Part shown: in pieces, positions 44,499 to 53,728 of the stretch
Layout: the number at the start of each line of letters is the position of its first letter
How positions within the stretch are numbered: position 1 is the first letter of the stretch
Assembly: GCA_025463135.1 (NCBI GenBank)
Contig: JAOAPY010000030.1
Coordinates: 186,001-250,000, forward strand
Direction of reading: 5' to 3'
From: Acidobacteriota bacterium
GTDB lineage: Bacteria; Acidobacteriota; Blastocatellia; Pyrinomonadales; Pyrinomonadaceae
Length of the DNA: 64,000 bases
Program-made: the position numbers and the translations under genes
The notes under the pieces: generated by a model
Databases searched by the model: none
Told to the model about the DNA's origin: nothing
The model's input: only the letters and a program-made list of their open reading frames with translations

Positions 44499-44607
44499 TT
44501 ACGGAACCGGGAGCGGATAACGACCGGATCCAACGGTCAATCTAATCATTTGAGCCATTCAGTATCGAATGCAGGATCCCGGTCGCTTACCGCTCCCGGT
44601 TCTGTAA
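44499..44607. repeat. Paired palindrome, second copy of the ACCGGGAGCGG family
   Basis: The arms at 44499-44531 and 44574-44607 are inverted copies with a few differences and share ACCGGGAGCGG...GCGACCGG with the element at 6905-7001. The left arm begins directly after the TAA of the glycosyltransferase gene. Confidence 0.8.
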
Positions 44608-44724
44608 GTAGCGATTTTGGGCCGGGAGATTCTCGAAGGCGGCAAAACCCAAACTGTACCAGCACTCGCGCGGACAGTTACCATTCAAGCGATACGAAAG
44701 ATTAGAGTTAGTCAGGAGATTCAT

Positions 44725-45048
44725 ATGGAAGAAGCACTCGGCATGGTGGAATGCAGGGGACTCGTCGCCATGATTGAAGCGGCGGACGCGATGGTTAAGT
44801 CGGCGAACGTGCGTCTGGTTGGTTGGGAAAAGATCGATGCCGGCCTGGTGACGGCCATCGTTCGCGGCGACGTCGCCGCAGTGCGCAGTGCGGTTGATGC
44901 CGGAGCCGCCGCGGCCAAACGCGTCGGCGAAGTCGTCGCTACTCATGTCATTCCTCGACCCCATGCCGAGGTGGACGCCGGTCTTCCGGTTTTGCACACC
45001 GGTGAGACCACCCGAAAAAAGATCAGCGGTTCGGTACCTTCAAAGTAA
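44725..45048 (+). CDS. BMC-H microcompartment shell protein (hexamer), copy 2
   Basis: 107 residues, one BMC domain ([26 protein letters not shown] ... [26 protein letters not shown] ... HVIPRPH). The pore loop is KIDAG, unlike YIGAG in copy 1, which would place an acidic side chain near the pore. The C-terminal tail is short and basic. AGGAG lies 7 bases before the ATG. It lies 3.9 kb from the PFL-family gene, across the two glycosyltransferase genes, and may be a mobile or duplicated part of the locus. Confidence 0.95.
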   Translation: MEEALGMVECRGLVAMIEAADAMVKSANVRLVGWEKIDAGLVTAIVRGDVAAVRSAVDAGAAAAKRVGEVVATHVIPRPHAEVDAGLPVLHTGETTRKKISGSVPSK

Positions 45049-45071
45049 TAGCTGCGGTTCCCCGTATCAGG

Positions 45072-45896
45072 ATGCCACCCTGCAAAGCCATAAGTTCTCG
45101 TGGTTTTAAGATCATTTTCGCGTACTGCTTTTGGCTGGTGATCCTCTCGTCAAATGCCCGGGCGCAACAGCCCTTCTACACCGATAACGCGGATGTTACC
45201 GACAAAAAGAAAATTCACTTTCAGTTGGGTAATGAATTCGACATTCTCCAGCGGGTCGCCTATCCCAGCCTGCGCCAGAACACGACGGTGTTCGAACTTG
45301 ACTACGGCCTGTTGAATGGTGTGGAGATTGGCGTCGATGCGCCGTTGATCGCCATCTCAAACTCACATGTTGTGACTCCCATGACGGTGGTTGGTTTTGG
45401 CGACCTCGATTTCCACGTTAAGTACAACTTTCACAAGGAGCGCGAAGGCTCGAGACTTCCGGCGCTTACTGTGACCGTTAATGTCGAGTTGCCGACGGGC
45501 AACGCCCAGAAGCAACTGGGCTCCGGCGTAGTCGACTTTTTTGTTAATGGCATTGCGCAAAAGTCTTTGACCAAAAAGACCACTCTGCGAATGAATGGCG
45601 GAATTCTTTTTGCCGGCAACACGACGACTGGCGATATCGGGATCAAAGCGCGCGGGAGAGTTTTTGTTGGCGGTACTTCGCTCGTCAAACAATTTACACC
45701 GAAGCTGGATCTGGGAGTTGAAGTAACCGGTGCAGTCACCAACAGTCTGAAGTTAAGCCGTGGTCAACTCCAGTCTTTGGTTGGCGGTAACTATTCGCTA
45801 AGAAAAAATATGACGTTCGATTTTGGTGTAGTTGTGGGAAGGTTCGCCGCAAGTCCACGGGTCGGTGCGCAACTTGGGATCTCGCTGGACTTTTGA
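45072..45896 (+). CDS. Outer-membrane beta-barrel protein of unknown function
   Basis: 274 residues with a signal sequence (FKIIFAYCFWLVILSSNARA). The mature part is alternating amphipathic strands (GDLDFHVKYNF; LTVTVNVELPTGN; LDLGVEVTGAV; MTFDFGVVVGRF) and ends in phenylalanine (LGISLDF), as barrels inserted by BamA do. It loosely resembles the MetA-pathway/phenol transporter group. It starts 24 bases after the BMC-H copy 2 stop, so co-transcription is possible. Confidence 0.72.
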   Translation: MPPCKAISSRGFKIIFAYCFWLVILSSNARAQQPFYTDNADVTDKKKIHFQLGNEFDILQRVAYPSLRQNTTVFELDYGLLNGVEIGVDAPLIAISNSHVVTPMTVVGFGDLDFHVKYNFHKEREGSRLPALTVTVNVELPTGNAQKQLGSGVVDFFVNGIAQKSLTKKTTLRMNGGILFAGNTTTGDIGIKARGRVFVGGTSLVKQFTPKLDLGVEVTGAVTNSLKLSRGQLQSLVGGNYSLRKNMTFDFGVVVGRFAASPRVGAQLGISLDF

Positions 45897-45932
45897 CAGC
45901 TACGCAATCACAAACTTCAAGAGGAGGCGATC

Positions 45933-46403
45933 ATGGCGCGAAAAAAAAGTAATAAGCTGGGCCAAATCCTGGAACGCTTCTCGCGCAAAGCCACTGAGGC
46001 AACCGGAACATCGTCGGCCTTCATACTTGCTTTGCTGGTGATTATTATCTGGATACTGACCGGGCCGTTGTTTCATTTCTCAGATACCTGGCAGTTGGTA
46101 ATCAATACCGGCACCACCATCATTACGTTCCTGATGGTTTTTCTGATTCAGCGCAGCCAAAATAAAGATGCGCTCGCGATCCACCTGAAACTAAACGAAA
46201 TTGTCGCCGCGTTGGATGGCGCCAGCAACAGGTTGATTGACGTGGAAGATCTTACCGAGGATGAAATTAAGACGCTTCACGCCTACTACAAGAAGCTGGT
46301 CGAGATGGCTCGGAAGGATCTAAAGTTGACCGCGAGTCACTCAGTTGAAGAGGCCCAGGTCCGCCATGACCTCAAGCATCGGAAGCACAGACACCCTGCG
46401 TGA
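45933..46403 (+). CDS. Low-affinity iron permease-family membrane protein
   Basis: 156 residues: two transmembrane helices (AFILALLVIIIWILTGPLF; WQLVINTGTTIITFLMVFLI) followed by IQRSQNKDALAIHLKLNEIVAAL, the signature of PF04120. The C-terminal helix-rich tail is cytoplasmic. Despite the family name, iron transport has been shown only for the fungal member, so the role here is open. GAGGAGGCGATC precedes the ATG. Confidence 0.85.
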   Translation: MARKKSNKLGQILERFSRKATEATGTSSAFILALLVIIIWILTGPLFHFSDTWQLVINTGTTIITFLMVFLIQRSQNKDALAIHLKLNEIVAALDGASNRLIDVEDLTEDEIKTLHAYYKKLVEMARKDLKLTASHSVEEAQVRHDLKHRKHRHPA

Positions 46404-46416
46404 GGCTCGACCTGAT

Positions 46417-47259
46417 TTACTTCGAACCGAGACGTTTTTCCAGCATCGCAAACCGCGCCATCATGTTTTCGTAGATGCGGTCGGTCTTTTCGTGCAGATG
46501 GGCCACTTCGAGTTCGGCCTTGATGTTTACTTCATATTCGATATCGGACCGTACCTTATCTTTTTCCGCCTGGCGATTTTGACTGATCAGCACAAAGCAG
46601 GCGAGGAATATCGCTTCCAAAGAAACGATCATCGTCAGCAGCCCAAAAGGGAAAGGATCAAAGGCCCGATCTCTGAGGATAAATGTATTCAGTGAGACCC
46701 AAATTACAAACCAGAAAGTGTGCGAGATCAAAAAAGGCATACTGCCGCTGAACCAGGCCAGCCAATCTGCGATGCGCTCCAGGAAAGAGTATTGCTGCTC
46801 CATCTCCTCATTGACGTTGCGCGAGACGCGTGTGCGCAGCAACTCATCAGCTTTGCGCGTCAGGCCACTGAGGGCCGCCAGCATGTGCAGCGCAGACTCA
46901 GGCTTCTTCTGAAACAACAGCACGAGATCGTCACGATCCAGGATCAGTACTTCGGTATCCGTGAGCGCTACGGCGGTTGCCGTACGGGGTCCGGTGTCGA
47001 GCATCGCCAGCTCACCAAACATGTCGCCGTTTTGCGCCGTCGTAAGGACTATTTTTTGTCCGGCGGTGTCCTTGATGAAGAGCTCGATCTCGCCTGACTG
47101 GACAATGAACAGCGAATCCCCAGGATCGCCAGCCTGAAAAAGGGTGTGACCCTCCGGCACTTTCAGTTCGTCGACAACCTCGGCAAGCTCCTGGCGATCA
47201 TCCTCATTAAGCAATTCAAACATGTTAATGGAGGCCAGAAAGGCGGGATCACAAGGCAT
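46417..47259 (-). CDS. Cyclic-nucleotide-binding domain fused to DUF1003 membrane domain
   Basis: 280 residues. Residues 15-125 form a CNMP-binding beta-roll (GHTLFQAGDPGDSLFIVQSGEIELFI, GDMFGELAMLDTGPRTATAVA). The GELAML-x4-RTATA phosphate-binding cassette is nearly intact. Two transmembrane helices follow, with FLISHTFWFVIWVSLN and LLTMIVSLEAIFLACFVLISQNRQ, diagnostic of DUF1003, then a coiled-coil tail. A ligand-controlled membrane protein is inferred. It is convergent with the iron permease-like gene, which has a related two-helix layout. Confidence 0.88.
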   Translation of the reverse strand: MPCDPAFLASINMFELLNEDDRQELAEVVDELKVPEGHTLFQAGDPGDSLFIVQSGEIELFIKDTAGQKIVLTTAQNGDMFGELAMLDTGPRTATAVALTDTEVLILDRDDLVLLFQKKPESALHMLAALSGLTRKADELLRTRVSRNVNEEMEQQYSFLERIADWLAWFSGSMPFLISHTFWFVIWVSLNTFILRDRAFDPFPFGLLTMIVSLEAIFLACFVLISQNRQAEKDKVRSDIEYEVNIKAELEVAHLHEKTDRIYENMMARFAMLEKRLGSK

Positions 47260-47448
47260 AGTGACTCCTCGATTGAATAGGAAGTATTAGAACCGCAGGA
47301 TTATAGACTAAGTCCGGCAGATATGGGGTGCCAGAGTTTTGCGCAGGCCGGATATTTATTCGCTGATCTGGTTCTCAGTCCTTACGGGACCGATGCCCGA
47401 GCGACCGAGGATTCAGTCTCACAAGAACTTTGGACCATAGCTTTAGAG

Positions 47449-48762
47449 CTACGGCGACTTACCAGGTCCCGCGGGTGGGCGCGCAGTGCCGGTGCGATTG
47501 GTTGGCGCTTGGGGTGCGGCGCCTGTACGCGGCGCTACATAGCCCGCGCGAGTAAGAGCGATGCGTTTATCGCGCGATGGTCCCTCGTCGACTGTGACCC
47601 GAACCGCACGATACGAGCCGTCCCGGTTCTTGTTCGTGGGGTTATATGAAAGAACGTACTGCGTACGCAGATCGCGCACAATAGCCGCCGCTATTTCCGG
47701 CATCTCCGATATGGATTGGGGAAAAAATGCGCGCCCCCCGGTTTCGGTAGCCAGCTTGCTCATTAGGTTCACCGCTTTTTCTTTCGGACTCTTCTTAATT
47801 AACCCGGACTCTTTCTCGAGTTCATTTACGAATCCGATCAAATAAATCTGCACGTCCTCTTCACGCAGGCGTTGCAGCAACTGAGGCTCAGTATAGAAGC
47901 TGTGCCTATCCTCGCCATCTGTAATCACAATCAAAGCGCGACGGCGGCGATCGCTGTCGTTACCTTTGCGGTAATCGGCAACGTGTTCCGCGGCCAGATA
48001 GACGCCGTCGATTACCGCAGTCTGTCCGCCCTCGAGATAGAGATTATCTATTGCGTCAAAGAGTTCGTCTTTGCTTGCAGTAAATTCCTTTTCGATGTTT
48101 ATCTTGTCACTGCTGATAAACCGTTCAATAAAGGTTTCGTCGTCACGCTTGTTACTGTTGATGATGGTTTTGGCGGCATCGATCACACTCTGCAACTGAC
48201 TGCGCAGGGACAGGGAAGTATCGACCGCCAACCCGTAGCTGATCGGCACTTCTTCCTTTGTAAAGGATTCAATTGGTTGAGGCACGCCGTCTTCAAACAC
48301 GTGAAAGTCACTTTGACGAACGTTATCAATCGGCTTGTTATTACGATCGATCACTCGGACGCTGAGGTTCACTAATTGGGTGTTGATGGTAATCGTACTG
48401 TCGGAGCCAATTTCTTCAGATGGAGTCGGAGTTGGCTTTGGTCTGAACTTTGGCGGCGCCGGTGCGTCTCCAAGTTTGGGCCGCCCATTTTCCGTGGTGG
48501 TGGGAACCGGAGTCGGCGTCGGAGTTGGCGGCGTCGCGCGCGTGGGTAACGGTTGACTGGCAGGCTTTACCGGTGTTGGCGTCGGCGTGGCGGGCTTTAC
48601 CGGCGCCGTTTGCGTGGTTCGTCTGGGCCGACCGTCTTGAATCTTTGCGGCACTGAATCGCGTAGCGCTCAGCAGCAAAGTGAGCAGAACAAGAGAAGCT
48701 CCCATCAGGCAGAAGTGGCGCGCGGACAGTCGCGAATTACTTTGATTAAGATTCATTCCCAA
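47449..48762 (-). CDS. Exported VWA-domain protein (acidobacterial VWFA-related)
   Basis: 437 residues. A signal or anchor helix (LMGASLVLLTLLLSATRFSA) is followed by a Pro/Thr-rich stretch of about 80 residues (TPTPTPV units). Then comes a lead-in NLSVRVIDRNNKPIDNVRQSDFHVFEDGV, then a von Willebrand A domain with DTSLS in the MIDAS position, TDGEDRHSFY and ELRTQYVLSYNPT-like DLRTQYVLSYNP. The MIDAS is DxSxS with Leu between the serines. It is probably an extracellular adhesion or scaffold protein. The TTG start has AGGA 6 bases upstream; an ATG two codons later is an alternative. Confidence 0.83.
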   Translation of the reverse strand: MGMNLNQSNSRLSARHFCLMGASLVLLTLLLSATRFSAAKIQDGRPRRTTQTAPVKPATPTPTPVKPASQPLPTRATPPTPTPTPVPTTTENGRPKLGDAPAPPKFRPKPTPTPSEEIGSDSTITINTQLVNLSVRVIDRNNKPIDNVRQSDFHVFEDGVPQPIESFTKEEVPISYGLAVDTSLSLRSQLQSVIDAAKTIINSNKRDDETFIERFISSDKINIEKEFTASKDELFDAIDNLYLEGGQTAVIDGVYLAAEHVADYRKGNDSDRRRRALIVITDGEDRHSFYTEPQLLQRLREEDVQIYLIGFVNELEKESGLIKKSPKEKAVNLMSKLATETGGRAFFPQSISEMPEIAAAIVRDLRTQYVLSYNPTNKNRDGSYRAVRVTVDEGPSRDKRIALTRAGYVAPRTGAAPQAPTNRTGTARPPAGPGKSP

Positions 48763-49051
48763 ACAATTTCCTAAAAGTGAAAACGATTAATAGATGCGTT
48801 AGTCGAACTTTCCGTTCGATTGAAATTCCCGACGAGTAGTTTAAACCCGGATATAGGATATATCGCCGGGCCCGAGAATGCGAAACGCCGCGCTACCCTG
48901 ATAAAAGCACGGGGAGCGTGGCGCTAATGATCGATTTCTTTGGCGCTTTGCACGGGCTGGGGCAACCAGCGTCGCGAAACATTGCGTCCACTGCGCACAC
49001 CACAAAAGATGCTTGAGAAGGGGTGCTTCGTTGCCGCTGCCGGGTATGTGC

Positions 49052-50071
49052 TTACTTTGGCGCCACCAGCGAGTAGTAGCCGTCTTTGCTGCGCACAAAC
49101 AGCCGTGGCAAGCCTCTGGGTGGCGTAACTTTGACTTTTATGTGGTGCCACTTGCCGTCATTCACGAAGTTAGGCGGCTTGTAACCAATGGAATACTGGT
49201 GCCGAAGTTCGAGCGCGATCTGTTCAAAAATGTCATCCATCTCGGCTGCCGTGCGAGGAAAGAAGGCCTTGCCGCCGGAGACGTTGGCCAACTCATCAAG
49301 GATGCCCTGGCCTTCCATGCCCAGCCCACTGCCCGAATCGCTACCGCTCAGGATGCCGATACCGTACAGGACCACATCGGATTCCTTTAACAAGCGCCGT
49401 ACTTCGCTAAAGGTGTAGCGGGAGTCGTTGTCCTGACCGTCGCTTATCAAAAGCAGGGCACGCTTGGGATGCGCGCCTCGCTGTACCTTTTCAACTCCCA
49501 GGTAACAGGCATCGTATAACGCGGTGTTGTTACGGGTCTGCACGAAGGTGAGCTTATCCAGGACAGCGTTGCCGTCGCGCGTCTTGTCCAGCAAGAGTTG
49601 CGCTCGCGAGTTGAACGCGATCAGGAAATACTCATCGGCGTTATGACTGGTTTGAATAAAACGGGAAAGAGCTTCGCGAGCTCGCTTGATTTTATCGCCA
49701 CTCATTGAGCCGGAAACATCAAAGAGAACGCCCACCGAAACCGGAGCATCGTCGTCACTAAAGAAAGCGATGTCCTGCGGTTGCTTTTCGTCCAGCACAG
49801 TAAAAGCATTCTTATTCAAGCCGGAGACATAACGGCCATACGTGTCGGTTACGGTAACAGTAAACGTAACCAGATCAGTGTTGGTGATGACCGGGCCATC
49901 CAACAGTTTTCCGGTTTTTGGCGGTTCGGTGGTTGGCTTGGGCGCCGCCTGATCATCGCCCGCGGGCTTGTCCTGGGCTTTGCTATTGGCGGACCAGAGA
50001 ATTGCGGTAAAAACGAAAACTACACAACAGAAGAAGGCAGTTTTTGATGCGTGCCGGTGATTCGAACTCAT
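49052..50071 (-). CDS. Exported VWA-domain protein with intact MIDAS
   Basis: 339 residues, related to the preceding VWA protein. It has a signal sequence (TAFFCCVVFVFTAILWSANSKA), the lead-in FTVTVTDTYGRYVSGLNKNAFTVLDE, and a VWA domain with DVSGSMSG (complete DxSxS), LLISDGQDNDSRYTF and ELRHQYSIGYKPPN. A metal-dependent binding surface is expected. It lies 289 bases upstream of the other VWA gene on the same strand; the gap shows nothing recognisable. Confidence 0.85.
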   Translation of the reverse strand: MSSNHRHASKTAFFCCVVFVFTAILWSANSKAQDKPAGDDQAAPKPTTEPPKTGKLLDGPVITNTDLVTFTVTVTDTYGRYVSGLNKNAFTVLDEKQPQDIAFFSDDDAPVSVGVLFDVSGSMSGDKIKRAREALSRFIQTSHNADEYFLIAFNSRAQLLLDKTRDGNAVLDKLTFVQTRNNTALYDACYLGVEKVQRGAHPKRALLLISDGQDNDSRYTFSEVRRLLKESDVVLYGIGILSGSDSGSGLGMEGQGILDELANVSGGKAFFPRTAAEMDDIFEQIALELRHQYSIGYKPPNFVNDGKWHHIKVKVTPPRGLPRLFVRSKDGYYSLVAPK

Positions 50072-50585
50072 GTACCTGCGGCTCCTTTCGGAAGCTCCGA
50101 AATGACGGTAAGGGGTTCAGAACTCTTTTTAGACCCCAGATGCTGTTTGTTAACAGTGGTCCGTCCAGAGGCTTTTAAAGATTCTTCACCGGAACCGGCT
50201 AGCGAGGGAGACTGCCGCGCGCTTGTTCCAAGTTGTTCTGTATCGACGAGTTTCATTGTAGGCCAGCGCGTGGCTACAAGCAAGAAATAAGTGATGTCAG
50301 ATCTGTGCGCAAGGGCCGGAAAAATTCTTCGGATCGGTCTGCGATTTTTCGTATGCTCCTTCCTATGCTTAACGAGCGCGCCAATGCCGGCGGAATTGAT
50401 TTGAGGAGTGATGGGTTGGCCATCACTCACGAGTATCTGAACCTTGCAACTTTTGCTATCGCAGAGCGTGTATAGACTCGGGGATTCACCCGGTCTTCGC
50501 CGCGGATTGCGTGCTATACTTTTGCGCTCGGTCTCCATCCAAAGCCAGTTCTCAGAAGATTTATTTCAAAGGTTTATTTCATAAG
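50072..50585. other. Divergent intergenic region of about 510 bases
   Basis: It separates the minus-strand VWA gene from the plus-strand secretion cluster. A TATACT near 50515-50520 could be a -10 element, but I see no matching -35. The minus-strand open frame here has no recognisable family and overlaps the secretion operon's leader. No repeats were seen. Confidence 0.4.
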
Positions 50586-51824
50586 ATGGCTGAGTTTATT
50601 TGTCGTTTAGGCACGCCTGCCGGTGAAGTCATCACGCGCACGGTTGAGGCCCCGGGTATCCTCGAGGCGCGCGCTCACCTTGAACGCGAGGGGTTCAGGG
50701 TCTTCAATGTCACGCCTCCCAAAACTTCCGGCGTCGCGGCGTTAACGCGATTTGGTCGACCCGGCTCCAGCCCGCGCGTCAAGGCAAATGACTTTCTGCT
50801 ATTCAACCAGCAACTGGCAGCCTTGATTCGCGCCGGCATTCCCATCCTGCAGGCAATCTCGATGTTGCGAAAACGTGCGGCGTCAGCCCGTCTGCGGGCG
50901 GTGCTTGGAGATGTTGAGGATCAGATTCGCGGAGGCATGGCGCTATCTGAAGCCTTTGCCAGCCAGGGTGCACTCTTTCCAAGGATTTATACCGCGTCGA
51001 TTCTCGCGGGCGAAAGATCGGGCGCGTTGGACGATGTGCTGAGTCGCTATGTGACTTACATGCGCCGCAATGTGGCGCTGCGGCGCAAGATTCGCGGCGC
51101 TTTGGCTTACCCGCTGTTTTTGCTTTTTGCTTCATTCTGCATGGTTACCTTTCTGGCGATCTATGTGGTACCGCGCATGTCCGAATTGTTTTCAGGTTTT
51201 GGCAATCAACTTCCGCTGCCCACCAAGATCGTGGTGGGTCTGTCGAGTTGGCTCGCCGGCAATGTCGTCTGGTTCGGTCCGTTGGTTATCGGAGGCGCAA
51301 TCTTGTTTTTTCTATGGGCGCGCACTATCGGTGGCAAGCAAAAACTGGACGCTTTCATACTGAAGATTCCGCTGGCAGGTAAGCTGGTGGTGCAGTTGTC
51401 GGTGGCCCAGGCAACTCGTTCGCTGGCGACGCTGCTCGCAGGTGGCATTACCATAGTTGAGTCGTGGGAGATCGCCGCCGAGTCGATCACCAATCGCGAA
51501 CTGCGCCGGCGCAGTTCTGAAATCCTGCCCATGATTCGAGAAGGCCGGTCGTTTTCCGAGGGTTTGGAATCAGCCGGCTGGATTCCGGCGCTCGCACTCG
51601 ACATGATCGGAATTGGTGAACGTTCCGGTAGTTTGCGCGAGATGCTCGACGAAGTCGCAGTGTTTTACGATGCTGAATCAGAAGTTCGCCTTGAGCAGTT
51701 GACGACGACTCTTGAGCCTGCGATCCTTGTGGTCATGGGTGGGGTGGTAGTTACAATCCTCCTGGCCATTTATTTGCCCATCATCGGTTCAATCTCGAGT
51801 GGAGGAATCGGGGGCAGCCATTGA
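50586..51824 (+). CDS. gspF: Type II secretion / type IV pilus inner-membrane platform protein (GspF/PilC)
   Basis: 412 residues with two tandem T2SSF domains. The first is FNQQLAALIRAGIPILQAISML ... GERSGALDDVLSRYVTYM; the second is LATLLAGGITIVESWEIAAESITN ... IGIGERSGSLREMLDEVA. Three transmembrane helices sit at the ends of each domain. An N-terminal segment (MAEFICRLGTPAGEVITRTVEAP) is the usual GspF lead. It anchors the ATPase and pseudopilins in the inner membrane. The GspE gene follows 44 bases after its stop. The ATG lacks a strong Shine-Dalgarno sequence. Confidence 0.93.
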   Translation: MAEFICRLGTPAGEVITRTVEAPGILEARAHLEREGFRVFNVTPPKTSGVAALTRFGRPGSSPRVKANDFLLFNQQLAALIRAGIPILQAISMLRKRAASARLRAVLGDVEDQIRGGMALSEAFASQGALFPRIYTASILAGERSGALDDVLSRYVTYMRRNVALRRKIRGALAYPLFLLFASFCMVTFLAIYVVPRMSELFSGFGNQLPLPTKIVVGLSSWLAGNVVWFGPLVIGGAILFFLWARTIGGKQKLDAFILKIPLAGKLVVQLSVAQATRSLATLLAGGITIVESWEIAAESITNRELRRRSSEILPMIREGRSFSEGLESAGWIPALALDMIGIGERSGSLREMLDEVAVFYDAESEVRLEQLTTTLEPAILVVMGGVVVTILLAIYLPIIGSISSGGIGGSH

Positions 51825-51868
51825 TGATGGTCACTCCGAAAGCACCACTCAGAGAGTCCTGAGCAAAG

Positions 51869-53578
51869 ATGAAAGAGCTACTCGAAGAACCCGCTGAAAT
51901 CCTGCCGGCCAAGGGCCCTGTGGCGGCAGCGATCCCGAGCGAGCATGAGCCGCCTGAGGTGCGAGCCGCCAAAGAGCTCGCGCGTCGATATCGTCTGCCT
52001 TATATCGATTTGCTGCCGCACGAAGGCGAGTCGCCCATTGATTACAACTTATTTACCGAAGTTCCCGTCGACCTGATGGTGCGTCACCAATTCGTACCAC
52101 TGCGACGCGATTCCCGCGGACTGCACATCGCCATGGCGGATCCCACCGACCTGGAGCGCCTGGACGAGTTGGCCGGCGCTCTGCAGGGCCGGGTCGTTCC
52201 CTATGTGGCGACAGCGGGTGCGGTTGACGTTGTGTTGCGCCGCGGCGATACCACCCAGCGTGTCTTGCAGGAAGCAGCCTCCAGCTTCCGTATCTCGCTG
52301 GTCCGAGAGACTGAGCAGGGTGAAGAAGTTCTGGACCTGGATCGGTTGGCGACCGATTCCGATATGTCCCCCATCATCAAACTGGTGGACACGATTATTT
52401 ATAACGCCATGGAGTCGCGCGCCTCAGACATTCACATCGAGACTCGCGACACCGAGGTACAGGTCAAGTACCGCATCGATGGCGCGCTTTACGCAAAGGT
52501 TGACCCGATAGATCTGGCTTACCATCAGACGCTGATTTCACGCATCAAAGTGATGTCCGAACTCGATATTGCAGAGCGCCGCGTGCCGCAGGACGGCCGG
52601 TTTAGAGTTCGTTACAAAGGACGCAATGTCGACTTTCGTGTTTCGATCATGCCCACGATCCATGGCGAAGATGCGGTGATCCGTATCCTCGACAAGGAGC
52701 AGATAAGCGAAGAGTTCAAGAACCTCAATCTGGACGTGGTGGGTTTTGCGGAAGAGGACATGCGGAAGTTCCGGCGCTACATCGCCGAGCCGTACGGCAT
52801 GGTGCTGGTTACGGGGCCGACGGGTTCAGGCAAAACGACGACGCTTTACGCAGCCCTGAACGAAATCAGGAATGAAGAAGACAAGATCATTACGATCGAG
52901 GATCCGGTCGAATATCAATTACACGGCATAACGCAAATACCAGTAAATGAGAAGAAAGGCTTAACATTTGCCCGCGGTCTCCGTTCTATCCTGCGTCACG
53001 ACCCGGACAAAATCATGGTCGGGGAGATTCGCGATACAGAGACTGCCCAAATTGCTATTCAGTCGGCGCTGACAGGGCACCTGGTATTCACTACAGTGCA
53101 TGCCAATAACGTCATTGACGTGATTGGCCGCTTTCTTAACATGGGAGTCGAGCCTTATAATTTTGTGTCGTCTTTGAACTGCGTCCTGGCTCAGCGACTG
53201 GTGCGACTGTTATGCAGTGTCTGCAAAAGGGCCTATCGCCCTGCGGACGAAGAGCTGCGCGAATCCGGTCTGAAACCGGAAGAGCATCACGGTGAGGTGT
53301 TTTATTCGAGCGTCGGCTGCGATACTTGTAACCACACTGGATATCGTGGCCGGACGGCCATTCATGAGTTGCTCGATTTGTCCGACAATATACGCGAGAT
53401 GATTGTCGAGCGAAGGCCCGGCTCTGAAGTTAGACGAGCGGCCGAAGCCGAAGGCCTCAGGGGCTTACGCGAATCTGCCCTTAAGAAGGTTTTTGCGGGA
53501 CTTTCGACCTTGCACGAGATTAATCGCGTGACCTTTGTCGAAGAAATAAGCGTCGATACTGCAAAACCCAGGGCTTAA
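51869..53578 (+). CDS. gspE: Type II secretion / type IV pilus assembly ATPase (GspE/PilB)
   Basis: 569 residues. An N-terminal MshEN-type domain (YRLPYIDLLPHE; VPVDLMVRHQFVPLRRDSRGLHIAMADPTD) precedes the ATPase. Walker A is GPTGSGKTTTLYA near residue 315. The Asp box and Walker B region are around IITIEDPVEYQL and HDPDKIMVGEIRDTETAQ. A four-cysteine zinc motif (CSVCK near 449 and CDTCNHTGY near 484) is typical of extension or secretion ATPases and absent from PilT. It powers pseudopilus assembly on the cytoplasmic face. Confidence 0.95.
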   Translation: MKELLEEPAEILPAKGPVAAAIPSEHEPPEVRAAKELARRYRLPYIDLLPHEGESPIDYNLFTEVPVDLMVRHQFVPLRRDSRGLHIAMADPTDLERLDELAGALQGRVVPYVATAGAVDVVLRRGDTTQRVLQEAASSFRISLVRETEQGEEVLDLDRLATDSDMSPIIKLVDTIIYNAMESRASDIHIETRDTEVQVKYRIDGALYAKVDPIDLAYHQTLISRIKVMSELDIAERRVPQDGRFRVRYKGRNVDFRVSIMPTIHGEDAVIRILDKEQISEEFKNLNLDVVGFAEEDMRKFRRYIAEPYGMVLVTGPTGSGKTTTLYAALNEIRNEEDKIITIEDPVEYQLHGITQIPVNEKKGLTFARGLRSILRHDPDKIMVGEIRDTETAQIAIQSALTGHLVFTTVHANNVIDVIGRFLNMGVEPYNFVSSLNCVLAQRLVRLLCSVCKRAYRPADEELRESGLKPEEHHGEVFYSSVGCDTCNHTGYRGRTAIHELLDLSDNIREMIVERRPGSEVRRAAEAEGLRGLRESALKKVFAGLSTLHEINRVTFVEEISVDTAKPRA

Positions 53579-53728
53579 GCAGTGCGGGCATTTTCCTGGC
53601 TCGTATCGTCGGAACCGTAGTTACTCAAAAGCGTGTAACAATTAATGGCCAGCGACGTGTTCCCTGGCATTCAACAGCAGCCGATCGCGCTGCTGAATTT
53701 TGACCTCCTCTGGGAGAGATTGCTAATG

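Noticed and set aside
50068-50538. Minus-strand 156-codon frame in the gap before the secretion cluster
   Set aside because: No ribosome binding site or family features; it overlaps the leader region of the plus-strand operon.
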